From assembly GCA_009781425.1 (NCBI GenBank), contig WQYC01000016.1:1-53709 (forward strand): a stretch of 53,709 nt of DNA, read 5' to 3'. The notes beneath the pieces are model-generated. The model did no database searches and was not told the origin of the DNA. It saw nothing but the letters and a program-made list of their open reading frames with translations. Origin of the DNA: Oscillospiraceae bacterium (GTDB lineage: Bacteria; Bacillota; Clostridia; Oscillospirales; Ruminococcaceae). Made by a program: the position numbers and the translations under genes. Shown one piece after another: positions 33,693-42,499 of this stretch (the stretch's first letter is position 1; every line of letters starts with the position of its first letter).

Positions 33693-34129
33693 AAGCTCCA
33701 GCTTCTCCATAATTCGGGCATTATATTTTTTAGTCTGCCCGTAATCCGCACGTATTCCTTTGCATCGTTTTCGCCGAGCAGTTCCAAAAATTTTACCGCG
33801 CCGCCGATTATGTTGTTTCGGTGCTTTTCGGCGTGGCTTCTGCCTTCTTCAGTAATCTCGACTATAACCTTGCGGCGGTCGTTTTTGTCAATGCGGCGGG
33901 TGACAAGCCCTTTGTTTTCAAGGCTGTTCAGCGCGGCGGCAACTCGCGCACTGCTGACGTTCATTTCGCCGCTGATGTCGCCGGGGACGACGCTTCCGCC
34001 GTTCATGGCTATGTATTGAAGCCCGAAGGCCTCGCCGCATAACGCTTCATTGATGTGCTGGTGCGACTTTGTTTTGAAGAGCGCCTTCATGTTTTCGAGC
34101 AGTTCTATTGCTAATTCGTCGTTTATCAT
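33689..34129 (-). CDS. MarR-family transcriptional regulator
   Basis: 146 residues, winged-helix dimer. Recognition region VVPGDISGEMNVSSARVAAAL with NSLENKGLVTRRIDKNDRRK and the wing VIVEITEEGR is typical MarR; N- and C-terminal helices form the dimer interface. Start at 34129 (MINDELAIEL) has AGGAAGG nine bases upstream and is preferred over the longer open frame at 34159. Own promoter at 34166-34194. Overlaps the lipoprotein gene (ATGA) and probably represses the whole marR-lipoprotein-RND operon, released by a pump substrate; inference from synteny. Confidence 0.88.
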   Translation of the reverse strand: MINDELAIELLENMKALFKTKSHQHINEALCGEAFGLQYIAMNGGSVVPGDISGEMNVSSARVAAALNSLENKGLVTRRIDKNDRRKVIVEITEEGRSHAEKHRNNIIGGAVKFLELLGENDAKEYVRITGRLKNIMPELWRSWSL

Positions 34130-34165
34130 GGTCTTTCCTTCCTTTAAAATTGCTAACACCGTTAC

Positions 34166-34194
34166 ATTGTATCATAGTTAGAAATAATTGTCAA
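34166..34194 (-). promoter_or_regulatory. Sigma-A promoter of the marR-lipoprotein-RND operon
   Basis: Minus-strand TTGACA (34189-34194), 17-bp spacer, TACAAT (34166-34171). A MarR site would be expected to overlap it; no clean palindrome was found. Confidence 0.78.
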
Positions 34195-34211
34195 GGCTTT
34201 TTTGTAAATCA

Positions 34212-34240
34212 TTGACTTTTCTTTCCAATTAATATATACT
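34212..34240 (+). promoter_or_regulatory. Sigma-A promoter of the YpsA-like gene
   Basis: TTGACT (34212-34217), 17-bp spacer, TATACT (34235-34240), 36 bp before the TTG start at 34276 and divergent from the marR promoter. Confidence 0.72.
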
Positions 34241-34275
34241 TTATAATTATAGGCATAAATTTAAGGAGAACGTTT

Positions 34276-34818
34276 TTGAATTTTAATAATAAAGTCTGCT
34301 CTTTCACGGGTTATCGCCCGAAAAAGCTTTATGAAGCTTTTCAAAGCGAGAACGGCATGACAGAGTTGAAAAGCAAGCTGCGCACGGAAGTAAGCGAGCT
34401 GATTAACGACGATTTCACGACCTTTCAGTGCGGAATGGCTCTCGGCGCGGATATGCTTTTCGCTGACGTTGTAGCGGAGTTTCAACGGAAATATCCGCGC
34501 GTGAGGCTTGTTGCTGTTGTTCCCTGTCTCGGGCAGGAAAGCTCATGGAACTTCAAGCAGCAGCATAAATACAAGCAGCTTTTGGACAGCGCGAGTGAGG
34601 TTAAAGTCGTCAGTAATGCGCCGTATTTCGACGGCTGTATGCAAATCCGCAACAGGGCGCTCGTTGACACCTGCGATTTACTTTTAGCTGTTTACGACGG
34701 GAAGCGCGGCGGAACGATGCAAACTGTCGAATATGCTAAGAAAACGCACAAAAAAATCAGAATCATTGACCCATCATGCATGATGAGAATTACATTATAT
34801 GAGCAAGGGAGAATTTAA
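34276..34818 (+). CDS. YpsA-like SLOG/DUF1273 protein
   Basis: 180 residues of the DUF1273 group of SLOG proteins, a Rossmann-like fold related to DprA and lysine-decarboxylase-like nucleotide-binding proteins. Visible: CSFTGYRPKKL, FQCGMALGADMLFADVV (glycine-rich nucleotide site), LVAVVPCLGQ and LLLAVYDGKRGGTMQTVEYAKK. YpsA in Bacillus affects cell division and stress, but the ligand is not established. TTG at 34276 with AAGGAG nine bases upstream. The GH2 gene's ribosome binding site lies in its last codons, so translation is coupled. Confidence 0.82.
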   Translation: MNFNNKVCSFTGYRPKKLYEAFQSENGMTELKSKLRTEVSELINDDFTTFQCGMALGADMLFADVVAEFQRKYPRVRLVAVVPCLGQESSWNFKQQHKYKQLLDSASEVKVVSNAPYFDGCMQIRNRALVDTCDLLLAVYDGKRGGTMQTVEYAKKTHKKIRIIDPSCMMRITLYEQGRI

Positions 34819-34819
34819 A

Positions 34820-37800
34820 ATGAAACAGCTTTTTAACGACAATTGGAAGTTCAGGCTTGGCGAGGAGCAGTGGCGCGAGGTTGCGATTCCGCACGACTGG
34901 TTAATTTCCGACACGGCGCGGCTTTATGCGGACGGCGTGGGCGTTTACAGGAAGCAGTTCAACGTGAACGAAGCGGACTTGAAGCTTGTTCATTCGCTCG
35001 TTTTCGACGGCGTTTACATGAACTGCGAGGTTATAGTAAATTCGCAGTCGGCAGGTGAGTGGAAGTACGGCTATACGGCGTTTTGCTTCGATATTTCGGA
35101 GTTTCTGCAAGCGGGTGCAAACGAGATTATTGTCAAAGTCAATCATGAAGCCCCGAATACTCGCTGGTACAGCGGCGCGGGGATTTTCCGCAATGTTTGG
35201 CTGAACGTGCAGGAGCAGACGCGGATTATAAACGACGGCGTTTACATCAGCACGAAAAAAGTCGGCGATTCGTGGGAGCTTAAAGTTGAAACCGAAACTG
35301 CGGGCGAGCCGGATTCTGTGCGGCATACGCTGCTTGACGCTGACGGAAAAACAGTGCAGGCTTTTGAGAATTCAACAGTTATAAATAACGTAAATTTATG
35401 GGATTTAAACAGCCCTTATGTTTATAAATTAAAAACAGAGCTGCTCAAAAATAACGAAGTCGTTGACACGGAAATTAATCCGCTCGGCTTCCGCACGACT
35501 GAATTCAATCCCGAAAAAGGCTTCTTCTTAAACGGGCAGTACATGAAAATGCACGGCGTTTGCCTGCATCACGATTTAGGTGCGCTGGGCGCGGCTTTTA
35601 ACATAAACGCAGCGCGCCGTCAGGTTGAAATCATGAAAGAAATGGGCGTGAACGCGATTCGCTTCGCGCACAATCCGCCTGCCCGCGAGTACTTGGATTT
35701 ATGCGATGAAATGGGTGTTCTTGCGATTGACGAGTTGTTAGATATGTGGGAGCTGCCGAAGAATAAAAACGATTACGCGCGCTTTTTCCCCGAGTGGCAC
35801 GCGCGAGATGTCGCGTCGTGGATTCGCCGTGACAGGAATCACCCCTGCGTGATTATGTGGAGCATTGGTAATGAAATTTACGATACACACAAGGACGAGC
35901 GCGGCTTGGAGGTCGCGAAAATCCTTCGTGATTTGGTGCTTTTGCACGACCCGAATAAGAACGCAGAGGTTACAATCGGCTCGAACTTTATGCCGTATCC
36001 AAACGCGCAAAAAGTCGCGGACGAGCTGAAATTAGCGGGCTATAATTACGCCGAGGGCTTGTATGACGAACACCACGAAAAATATCCCGACTGGTTTATT
36101 TACGGCGCAGAAACCGCGTCAACAGTGCGTTCGCGCGGGGTTTTCCGTTTCCCTGTAAATATGCCTGTGCTTAGCTTTGAGGACTTGCAGTGCTCGGATT
36201 TGGGAAATTCTGTAGTAGGTTGGGGTAAGAGCGCGGAAAACGCCTGGATTGACGACCGCGACAGGGATTACTGCGGCGGACAGTTCATCTGGACGGGCAT
36301 GGATTATATCGGCGAGCCTACGCCTTATTCAACTAAAAATTCCTACTTCGGGGCGGTTGATACTGCGGGCTTCCCCAAGGCGGCGTTTTGGTTTTATCGC
36401 GCAGTCTGGCACAAAACTGCAGAGCCTTTCATCAAGCTTTTCCCGCACTGGGACTGGAACGACGGGCAAGTGATTGACGTAATCGCTTATTCAAACGTTG
36501 AAGAAGCGGAGCTGTTTTTAAACGGCAAATCGCTTGGAAAGCAAACGATAGACCTCGCAAAAGGTAAGAATTTGCGCTATACCTGGAGCGTGCCTTTCGA
36601 GCGCGGAACGCTCGAAATCAAGGCTTATAAAAACGGTTCAGTTGTTGCAAGCGATTGCAAAAAAAGCTTCGGCGAGGCTGTTGAAATTAAAACCGAAAGT
36701 AAGGAATACGGCGACTTGACCTTCACGAAAATCTTCGCTGTTGACGAGAATAATATTCCTGTTGAAAACGCGCGTAACCGCGTAAATGTTTCGGGTGCTT
36801 TGCTCGGGCTTGACAGTGGCGACAGCACCGATTATGACAGCTATAACGGCGATTCTAAGCGGCTTTTCAGCGGTCAGCTGCTTGCGATTTCGCGCGGAAA
36901 AGTTGACGTCGGTTTTTCTGAAAAGGAAATTCCGCTGCGTAAAATTGAGCTTTCTGCCGACAGTTTAATTTTCAGCAAAGACAAAAAGCAGATTAAAATT
37001 AATGCGAAATTATTCCCCGAAAATGCAAGCTGCACCGATATAAAATGGCGGTGCGTGCTTGAAACGGGAACGAGCGCGGACATGGCTGAAATTAAGGAAA
37101 GCGACGGCTCGGGCGCGCTCGTGGAAGCAGTCAGCGACGGCGTTTTCAAGCTTCGTGCAACCTGTAACAACGGCAAGAATCACACGGAAATAATCAGCGA
37201 ACTCAACATGAAAATCGAGGGTGTCGCGGACGCTACGAAGAATCCGTTCGTGTTTATTCACTCGGGGCGGTACGATATTAGCTACGCGCCGCTGAAGATT
37301 ATCGAGCATGGCGCGGTGTCGGGCGTGAATGATGTAAAGACGCTCGTAGGCTTCAAAAACGTGGACTTCGGGAAGAATAAAACGAGCTCGCTCCGCCTTC
37401 ATCTTGGTACAACTTCGTACTATGACGAGGTGCCTGTTGAAATTTATTCGGGTGATGTAAAAGAAGGCACAGCGCGGCTTTTGCAGACATTGAGCTTCCC
37501 GCGTAATAACCTGCATTATGACTTTGCGCCATATGATTTCGAGCTTTCCGAAGAGCTTTCGGGCAGGCACGACATTTGTTTTGTTCTCGACAGACGCTGT
37601 GTTTTCGGCGGCTTTGAGTTTATTAACAAGCGGATTTTCGAGCCGATTTATGCAGGCGAAAACGATGAAATTTACGGCGATAATTATATTGCAAATGAGC
37701 GCAAAATCGAGAACATCGGTAACAATGTAATCATTAAATTTACCGAGCTTGACTTCGGGACGAGCGGCGTAAGCAAGCTGACTATCAGCGGCTTTGCGCC

Positions 37801-37984
37801 TAAGGGCAACTCGATTTCGATGAAGTTCAACGAGCAGACGCACATGATTGAATTTGCGAAGTGCGAGGAGTATCAAACGCAGGAATTTTGGGTTGCGAAT
37901 CCGAAGGGAATCAACGACGTGAGCTTCGTTTTCTTGCCGGGCAGTGACTTTAATTTTGAGTGGTTTAAGTTTGGGTATGAATGA
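34820..37984 (+). CDS. Glycoside hydrolase family 2 enzyme (beta-galactosidase-like)
   Basis: 1054 residues, no signal peptide, so cytoplasmic. Sugar-binding domain starts MKQLFNDNWKF with AIPHDWLISD; immunoglobulin-like domain follows; the barrel holds VNAIRFAHNPPAREYLDLCD, acid/base Glu in IMWSIGNEIYD (about E352) and nucleophile Glu in WFIYGAETAST (about E431). After it comes a DUF4982-like region (VIAYSNVEEAELFLNGKSLG), a GH2 C-terminal segment with LLGLDSGDSTDYDSYN, a Big-like part and a CBM6-like tail. Multi-domain GH2 enzymes of this form are usually beta-galactosidases, but glucuronidase or mannosidase cannot be excluded. Start at 34820 preferred because GGGAGA lies eight bases before; an ATG at 34799 inside the previous gene has none. 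Confidence 0.88.
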   Translation: MKQLFNDNWKFRLGEEQWREVAIPHDWLISDTARLYADGVGVYRKQFNVNEADLKLVHSLVFDGVYMNCEVIVNSQSAGEWKYGYTAFCFDISEFLQAGANEIIVKVNHEAPNTRWYSGAGIFRNVWLNVQEQTRIINDGVYISTKKVGDSWELKVETETAGEPDSVRHTLLDADGKTVQAFENSTVINNVNLWDLNSPYVYKLKTELLKNNEVVDTEINPLGFRTTEFNPEKGFFLNGQYMKMHGVCLHHDLGALGAAFNINAARRQVEIMKEMGVNAIRFAHNPPAREYLDLCDEMGVLAIDELLDMWELPKNKNDYARFFPEWHARDVASWIRRDRNHPCVIMWSIGNEIYDTHKDERGLEVAKILRDLVLLHDPNKNAEVTIGSNFMPYPNAQKVADELKLAGYNYAEGLYDEHHEKYPDWFIYGAETASTVRSRGVFRFPVNMPVLSFEDLQCSDLGNSVVGWGKSAENAWIDDRDRDYCGGQFIWTGMDYIGEPTPYSTKNSYFGAVDTAGFPKAAFWFYRAVWHKTAEPFIKLFPHWDWNDGQVIDVIAYSNVEEAELFLNGKSLGKQTIDLAKGKNLRYTWSVPFERGTLEIKAYKNGSVVASDCKKSFGEAVEIKTESKEYGDLTFTKIFAVDENNIPVENARNRVNVSGALLGLDSGDSTDYDSYNGDSKRLFSGQLLAISRGKVDVGFSEKEIPLRKIELSADSLIFSKDKKQIKINAKLFPENASCTDIKWRCVLETGTSADMAEIKESDGSGALVEAVSDGVFKLRATCNNGKNHTEIISELNMKIEGVADATKNPFVFIHSGRYDISYAPLKIIEHGAVSGVNDVKTLVGFKNVDFGKNKTSSLRLHLGTTSYYDEVPVEIYSGDVKEGTARLLQTLSFPRNNLHYDFAPYDFELSEELSGRHDICFVLDRRCVFGGFEFINKRIFEPIYAGENDEIYGDNYIANERKIENIGNNVIIKFTELDFGTSGVSKLTISGFAPKGNSISMKFNEQTHMIEFAKCEEYQTQEFWVANPKGINDVSFVFLPGSDFNFEWFKFGYE

Positions 37985-38002
37985 TAGGCAGGTGAATTAA
38001 TT

Positions 38003-38389
38003 ATGGAAAAATTAAAAATGGCGGCTTGCGGCATTGATTGCAGTGAATGTAATCAATTCAAAGTCACAATGGAACAAGATATAAACGCGGCTGAAGCATT
38101 GGTTGGGTGGTTTCGTGGTCAGGGCTGGATAGGGGAAAACGAAGGCGCGGAAGCGGTTATGAATAAAGCTCCGCTTTGCAAAGGTTGCTGGAATATAACC
38201 GATGATTGCTTTTGGAAATGCGGCTGCGGCAGTGTTGATTTCCGTATATGCTGTACGGAAAAGCAGATAAATCATTGCGGCGAATGTGGCGATTTTCCGT
38301 GCGAGCAATATAAGGAATGGGCATCTTGGCATGAATCCCACGAAAAAGCGATGGAGAATTTAATAAAACGAGGTAATATTTATGCTTGA
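38003..38389 (+). CDS. DUF3795 Cys-rich protein
   Basis: 128-residue DUF3795 protein, widespread in Clostridia and unassigned. Ordered cysteines CGIDCSECNQF, CKGCWN, CFWKCGCGS, ICCTEKQINHCGECGDFPCEQY are the family signature and probably bind zinc or a cluster. GAGG-type site absent; AGGTGAATTAATT precedes the ATG. Its 3' end overlaps prfB by eight bases. No functional link to prfB or the GH2 gene is known. Confidence 0.82.
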   Translation: MEKLKMAACGIDCSECNQFKVTMEQDINAAEALVGWFRGQGWIGENEGAEAVMNKAPLCKGCWNITDDCFWKCGCGSVDFRICCTEKQINHCGECGDFPCEQYKEWASWHESHEKAMENLIKRGNIYA

Positions 38390-39509
38390 ATACGACGAAA
38401 TCCGCGCAGAGCTTCTTGCTCTCGCGCCGGAAATAAAAGAGCTTTCGGAGGCTTTGGGGCTCGCTCGGCTTGAAAAGGAAATCGCCGAGCTTGACGAGCT
38501 TACAATGTCGCCCGACTTTTGGAGCGATGCCGAAAACGCGCGCGTTGTGCAGAAAAAGCTTGGAAACATGAAGAATACGCGCGAGGCTTTTTTGAAGCTT
38601 AAAGGCGACCATGAGGACGCGCTGACGATGATTGAGCTTGCGGAGGAGGGAAATGACGTTGAATTATTGCCCGAAATAAAAGAAGCCGCAGAAAAAGTGA
38701 AATCCACGTTGTTAGCGCAGAAGCTTGCGACGCTACTTTCGGGCGAGTATGACAGTAAAAACGCGATTCTTACGCTTCACGCGGGCGCGGGCGGCACGGA
38801 GGCGATGGACTGGGTGGAAATGCTGTACCGAATGTACCGCCAGTGGACGGAGCGGCACGGCTTTAAATATGAGCTTTTGGACTTCCTTGACGGCGATGAG
38901 GCGGGAATAAAAAGCGTGTCGTTTTTGATTTCCGGGCAGAACGCTTACGGACTTTTAAAGTCCGAGCACGGCGTTCACAGGCTCGTTCGAGTCTCGCCGT
39001 TCGACTCGTCGGGGCGGCGGCACACGAGCTTTGCAAGCCTTGAGGTCATGCCGGAAATTGACGAAGATGTTCATGTTGAAATCCGCGAGGAGGACATTGA
39101 ATTTGAGGTTTACCGTGCAAGCGGCGCAGGCGGTCAGAAGGTGAACAAAACAAGCTCGGCTGTGCGGATTACGCACAAGCCAACGGGCATAGTCTGCGCT
39201 TGCCAGACACAGCGGAGCCAGCTGCAGAACCGCGAGTATGCCATGCGTATGCTTAAATCAAAGCTGATTGAAATAAAAGAGCGCGAGCATCTTGACAAAA
39301 TTTCGGACATAAAAGGCGAGCAACTGCAAATCGCGTGGGGCGCGCAGATTCGCTCGTATGTTTTCATGCCGTATACAATGGCGAAGGACCACCGCACGGG
39401 CTTTGAGGTCGGGAATATAAATGCAGTTATGGACGGCGAGCTCGACGGTTTTATTAATGCTTTCTTGAAAGCGCGGAGCTTGGAGAAGAATTTCGGGGGG
39501 GAATCTTAA
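38382..39509 (+). CDS. prfB: Peptide chain release factor 2
   Basis: Terminates translation at UGA and UAA. 375 residues; anticodon-mimic SPF motif in RVSPFDSSGRR (~205) and GGQ at 250-252 (GAGGQKVNK) are both present. Most bacterial prfB genes have an in-frame UGA near codon 26 needing a programmed +1 frameshift; here the N-terminus (EYDEIRAELLALAP to LEKEIAELDEL) is open in one frame with no such UGA, so this autoregulation is absent. ATG at 38382 lies inside the DUF3795 gene with GAGGTAATATTT upstream. Confidence 0.95.
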   Translation: MLEYDEIRAELLALAPEIKELSEALGLARLEKEIAELDELTMSPDFWSDAENARVVQKKLGNMKNTREAFLKLKGDHEDALTMIELAEEGNDVELLPEIKEAAEKVKSTLLAQKLATLLSGEYDSKNAILTLHAGAGGTEAMDWVEMLYRMYRQWTERHGFKYELLDFLDGDEAGIKSVSFLISGQNAYGLLKSEHGVHRLVRVSPFDSSGRRHTSFASLEVMPEIDEDVHVEIREEDIEFEVYRASGAGGQKVNKTSSAVRITHKPTGIVCACQTQRSQLQNREYAMRMLKSKLIEIKEREHLDKISDIKGEQLQIAWGAQIRSYVFMPYTMAKDHRTGFEVGNINAVMDGELDGFINAFLKARSLEKNFGGES

Positions 39510-39598
39510 TAAAAAAAGTATCTTTAATAGTTTTTATAATTATTGTAATTGCTTTATTATGGGGAATCATAAGCGAACTTCAATTAATTACAGATGGC

Positions 39599-39946
39599 GT
39601 GTGCGAATGTCATCTCCGCCACGCTTGCTGTCACGTCCGACCTGTTTGCAGAGTTTGCGAGCCGTCAAATCATAATTTAACGGTGTACATATTTTTCCTA
39701 ATCAGTATTTGCTTGTTAGCTGTAATAATATATGTGTGCAAGAAATTTGATAATTATAAGAATAAAAACTCTGAATATCAAGCGGCTGTATGTATGAATT
39801 GCAATGAATTTCAAGATGTTAAGATTGGTGAACTGTACAAATGCGTTCATTGCGGTTATGATATTGTCGCAACAGTTGAACAAGGAATAGACTTTATTGC
39901 AGAATCAGATGTTTATTTTTCGGAATTGGATATTGACGGGGAATAA
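39599..39946 (+). CDS. Small membrane protein with C-terminal zinc ribbon; true start unclear
   Basis: 115 residues from a GTG at 39599: Cys/His-rich opening (MCECHLRHACCH), a membrane helix (YIFFLISICLLAVIIYV) and a zinc ribbon CMNC-x14-CVHC. Upstream the same frame stays open to the prfB stop and encodes another hydrophobic helix (KKVSLIVFIIIVIALLWGII) directly after a G-rich stretch at 39495-39502, but has no ATG, GTG or TTG. So the natural protein probably begins near 39509 with a lost or non-standard start codon, or the gene is decaying. No family recognised. Confidence 0.5.
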   Translation: MCECHLRHACCHVRPVCRVCEPSNHNLTVYIFFLISICLLAVIIYVCKKFDNYKNKNSEYQAAVCMNCNEFQDVKIGELYKCVHCGYDIVATVEQGIDFIAESDVYFSELDIDGE

Positions 39947-40011
39947 ATTTAACACAAATTTGCAACTTTTTTGGCGTTCGGATTGTTTTAATATTAAGGA
40001 GGCTTGATATT

Positions 40012-40728
40012 ATGAAAAAAGCTTTAGCATTAATTTGCATTATAAGTATTTTCTGCACGCTTGCAATTCCCGCGTATGCTTGCTGGGCGTGGGGCTTTGA
40101 GAGTGTCGATGAGTTGATTAACGGAAAAGAAAGCGAAAACGCCCCGGGCGCGGATATTATAATCACAGGAATTGTTATTGCCGCGGAGCATACAGAGCTT
40201 GCGCGGACTCCGAGCCTTGAATTTATGTCACCTGTTACTGTGGCTTCTGTGAGGGTAACGGAGGTTATAAAAGGCGATGTCAGCGTGGGTGATATAATCA
40301 AGACAGTATCGACAGGCTATGACTGGAGCTTGGTTGAATTAAATGAGGGCGATATTATAACAGAATCGTCGGTTGACGGTCCGTTTTTAAGCTTAGAGCA
40401 GGATTTTCTGCTGTTCCTGTGGGAGAGCGCCTATGGTGAAAATAATCATGGTAATTACGGCTTCTCAGGTGCAAATCAAGGTGCGTTTATTCTCAGCGGC
40501 GAGCGCGTTGAATATGGCGAGTATATGGGAATCAATTCGCTTGATTCGGTAAGAAGCGCGGCTCGGAGAAGCAACGATTCTAACCCGACGACAGGTGTTA
40601 TGCTTAGTAGAAAGCAAGAAAAAGCCGCTTTAAAAGCGGCTTTTTTTATTACAAATCAAAATACATTTCGTATTCAACAGGGTGCGGCATTGAGCTGTAG
40701 CGCGCCGCGTCCTGTCTGCGTTTTTTAA
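40012..40728 (+). CDS. Secreted protein of unknown function (3' end reads through a terminator)
   Basis: 238 residues. Signal peptide MKKALALICIISIFCTLAIP-AYA, then a domain whose start (IIITGIVIAAEH, VTVASVRVTEVIKGDVSVGD) and end (EQDFLLFLWESAYGE, NQGAFILSGERVEYG) resemble small secreted proteins of Clostridia with an OB-like fold. NPTTG near residue 198 looks like a sorting motif but no membrane helix follows; the frame instead runs through the hairpin at 40619-40647 and 80 bp antisense into glnA, so the last ~40 residues are probably not ancestral. ATG at 40012 with AAGGAGGC. Function unknown. Confidence 0.6.
   Translation: MKKALALICIISIFCTLAIPAYACWAWGFESVDELINGKESENAPGADIIITGIVIAAEHTELARTPSLEFMSPVTVASVRVTEVIKGDVSVGDIIKTVSTGYDWSLVELNEGDIITESSVDGPFLSLEQDFLLFLWESAYGENNHGNYGFSGANQGAFILSGERVEYGEYMGINSLDSVRSAARRSNDSNPTTGVMLSRKQEKAALKAAFFITNQNTFRIQQGAALSCSAPRPVCVF
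40619..40647. terminator. Terminator between the secreted-protein gene and glnA
   Basis: AAAGCCGCTTT and AAAGCGGCTTT arms followed by a T run, with an A run on the other side; usable in both directions and inside the reading frame of the secreted protein. Confidence 0.85.
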
Positions 40729-42079
40729 TCCAGATGTCAATCAGTCTTTGCGGGAAAACATTCCCTGCGAGCAGGAATTCATGGTCGCTTTCGAGCGCGT
40801 CAAGTGCCTCGTCAAGGCTCTGCGGAAGTGACTGAATCTTCGCTTTTTCCTCGGGGCTGAGGTTGTAGAGTAAAAAGTCGTAAGGTCCAAAGCCCTCTTT
40901 AACGGGGTCAATTTTGTTTTTGATTCCGTCGATTCCTGCCATGAGGATTGCGGAATAGGCGTAGTAGGGATTGCAGGTGCCGTCGGGGTTACGCAGCTCG
41001 AAACGCTTCTGCTCGGGGGCTTTTGCGTAGGCGGGGATTCGGATTACCGAGCTTCTGTTGGAGGTTGCGTAGCCGATTGTAACAGGGGCTTCGTAGCCGG
41101 GAATTAATCGTTTATATGAGTTCGTTGAGGGGTTGGTAAACGCGCATAGAGCCTTTGCGTGCTTGAGCAGTCCGCCGATGAAATAATGTGCAGTTTCGCT
41201 TAGCTGTGAGTAGCCGTTTTCGTCGTAGAAGAGCGGCTTTCCCTCCTTGAAAAGGTGCATATGAACGTGCAAGCCGTTGCCCGCCTCGCCGAAAATCGGC
41301 TTAGGCATGAAGGTTGCGGTTTTATTTTCGCGGATTGCGTTATTTTTAATGATGTACTTTCCGAGCATGGTTTTGTCTGCCATTTCGCGCAGACCGCCGA
41401 ACTCGACTTCAATTTCAATCTGCCCCGAGCCGCTAACCTCGTGGTGGTGATATTTTACAGCGATTCCCGCCTGTTCAAAAAGCAAGCAGAGGCGGCTTCT
41501 GAAATCGTGCAGCTTGTCAAGCGGCGGAGCGGCGTGATAGCCGTTGTTTTTGCCGAGCTTGTAGCCTAAGTTCATTTCCTCGTTGCCCGTGTTCCATTCG
41601 CCCGGCTCGGTGTCAACCTTGAAGCGGGTGCTGTAGGACATTGTGGAATAGCTGACGTGATTGAAAACGTGAAACTCAAACTCGGGGCCAATGCGGAATT
41701 CATCGGCGATTCCCGTGCTTTTCAGATACTCCTCCGCGAAAGAGGCGACACTGCGCGGGTCTTGGTCAAAGCGTTTATTTTCGGGGAGCGCGATTACGTA
41801 AACGTCGCCAATCATCGTCAGCGTCGGCACTTCCGAAAACGGGTCAACATACGCTGTTGAGAGGTCGGGAATGAACACCATGTCGCTGTTTTCAACAGGC
41901 GCGTAGCCGTAGTTAGAGCCGTCGAAGCCGATACCGTATTTCATGGTGTCGGGGGTGAAACGCTGAACGGGAATAGTCAGGTGCTTCCAGCGACCGTCAA
42001 GGTCGAGCATCATAAAGTCAACCATTTTTATTTCTTTTTCTTTGCAATAGCGCAGGGTTTCATCAAGCGTTTTAAACAT
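40649..42079 (-). CDS. glnA: Glutamine synthetase, type I
   Basis: Makes glutamine from glutamate, ammonia and ATP. 476 residues. FDGSNYGYAPVENSDM, the metal site GPEFEFHVFN, HHHEVSGSGQIEIEVEF, GNGLHVHMHL (His and Glu metal ligands) and APVTIGYATSNRSSVIRIP with RFELRNPDGTCNPYYAYSAIL are family hallmarks. The usual adenylylation-loop sequence is not evident, so regulation is probably by feedback. ATG at 42079 with AAGGAG. Single-gene unit with its own terminator. Confidence 0.93.
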   Translation of the reverse strand: MFKTLDETLRYCKEKEIKMVDFMMLDLDGRWKHLTIPVQRFTPDTMKYGIGFDGSNYGYAPVENSDMVFIPDLSTAYVDPFSEVPTLTMIGDVYVIALPENKRFDQDPRSVASFAEEYLKSTGIADEFRIGPEFEFHVFNHVSYSTMSYSTRFKVDTEPGEWNTGNEEMNLGYKLGKNNGYHAAPPLDKLHDFRSRLCLLFEQAGIAVKYHHHEVSGSGQIEIEVEFGGLREMADKTMLGKYIIKNNAIRENKTATFMPKPIFGEAGNGLHVHMHLFKEGKPLFYDENGYSQLSETAHYFIGGLLKHAKALCAFTNPSTNSYKRLIPGYEAPVTIGYATSNRSSVIRIPAYAKAPEQKRFELRNPDGTCNPYYAYSAILMAGIDGIKNKIDPVKEGFGPYDFLLYNLSPEEKAKIQSLPQSLDEALDALESDHEFLLAGNVFPQRLIDIWIKKRRQDAARYSSMPHPVEYEMYFDL

Positions 42080-42191
42080 TGTTTTTCTCCTTAGTTTTAT
42101 TGTTTTTGTTTTATGTTAATGTGTGGATAATGCTTATTTGGTGAAGTTGATTTTATAGCTTTTTGAGTAATACAATAACAATTGTTCAACA

Positions 42192-42446
42192 TTACCTATT
42201 AACGGAAGTATCTCCGATTTTTCTGACATAGCCGCATTTAGTGCAAAGAAATTCATAGTAAATGTCTTTTACACGCATACCTGTTGAACGATGAGTTCTC
42301 CTTTTTGTCCATACGTTCACCACAGACTTTTTTTCTTTAATTAGCTTATTTCCGCAATGAAGGCATTTTTTCTTGCCCAAAAAAAGATAAATTCCATCTG
42401 AGGGAGAACACGAAAAGGAAAACTTGTCAGGTTCACTCTTTCTCAT
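42192..42446 (-). CDS. Small zinc-ribbon protein
   Basis: 84 residues, ATG at 42446 with TAGGAG eight bases upstream (preferred over the upstream in-frame start). Two CxxC pairs, KKCLHCGNKLIKEK and EFLCTKCGYVRKIG, about 35 residues apart, form a zinc ribbon; the rest is basic. No family recognised. It lies between the glnA and FGGY kinase genes on the same strand but is AT-rich and probably unrelated to either. Confidence 0.65.
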   Translation of the reverse strand: MRKSEPDKFSFSCSPSDGIYLFLGKKKCLHCGNKLIKEKKSVVNVWTKRRTHRSTGMRVKDIYYEFLCTKCGYVRKIGDTSVNR

Positions 42447-42499
42447 TATAATACTCCTAAACAATACTACGCATTATATAAATACCATGAACCCTGTAT

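Noticed and set aside
37010-37876. Long minus-strand open frame (288 codons) opposite the GH2 gene
   Set aside because: Antisense shadow of a clear glycosidase gene; no start signal and no recognisable family.
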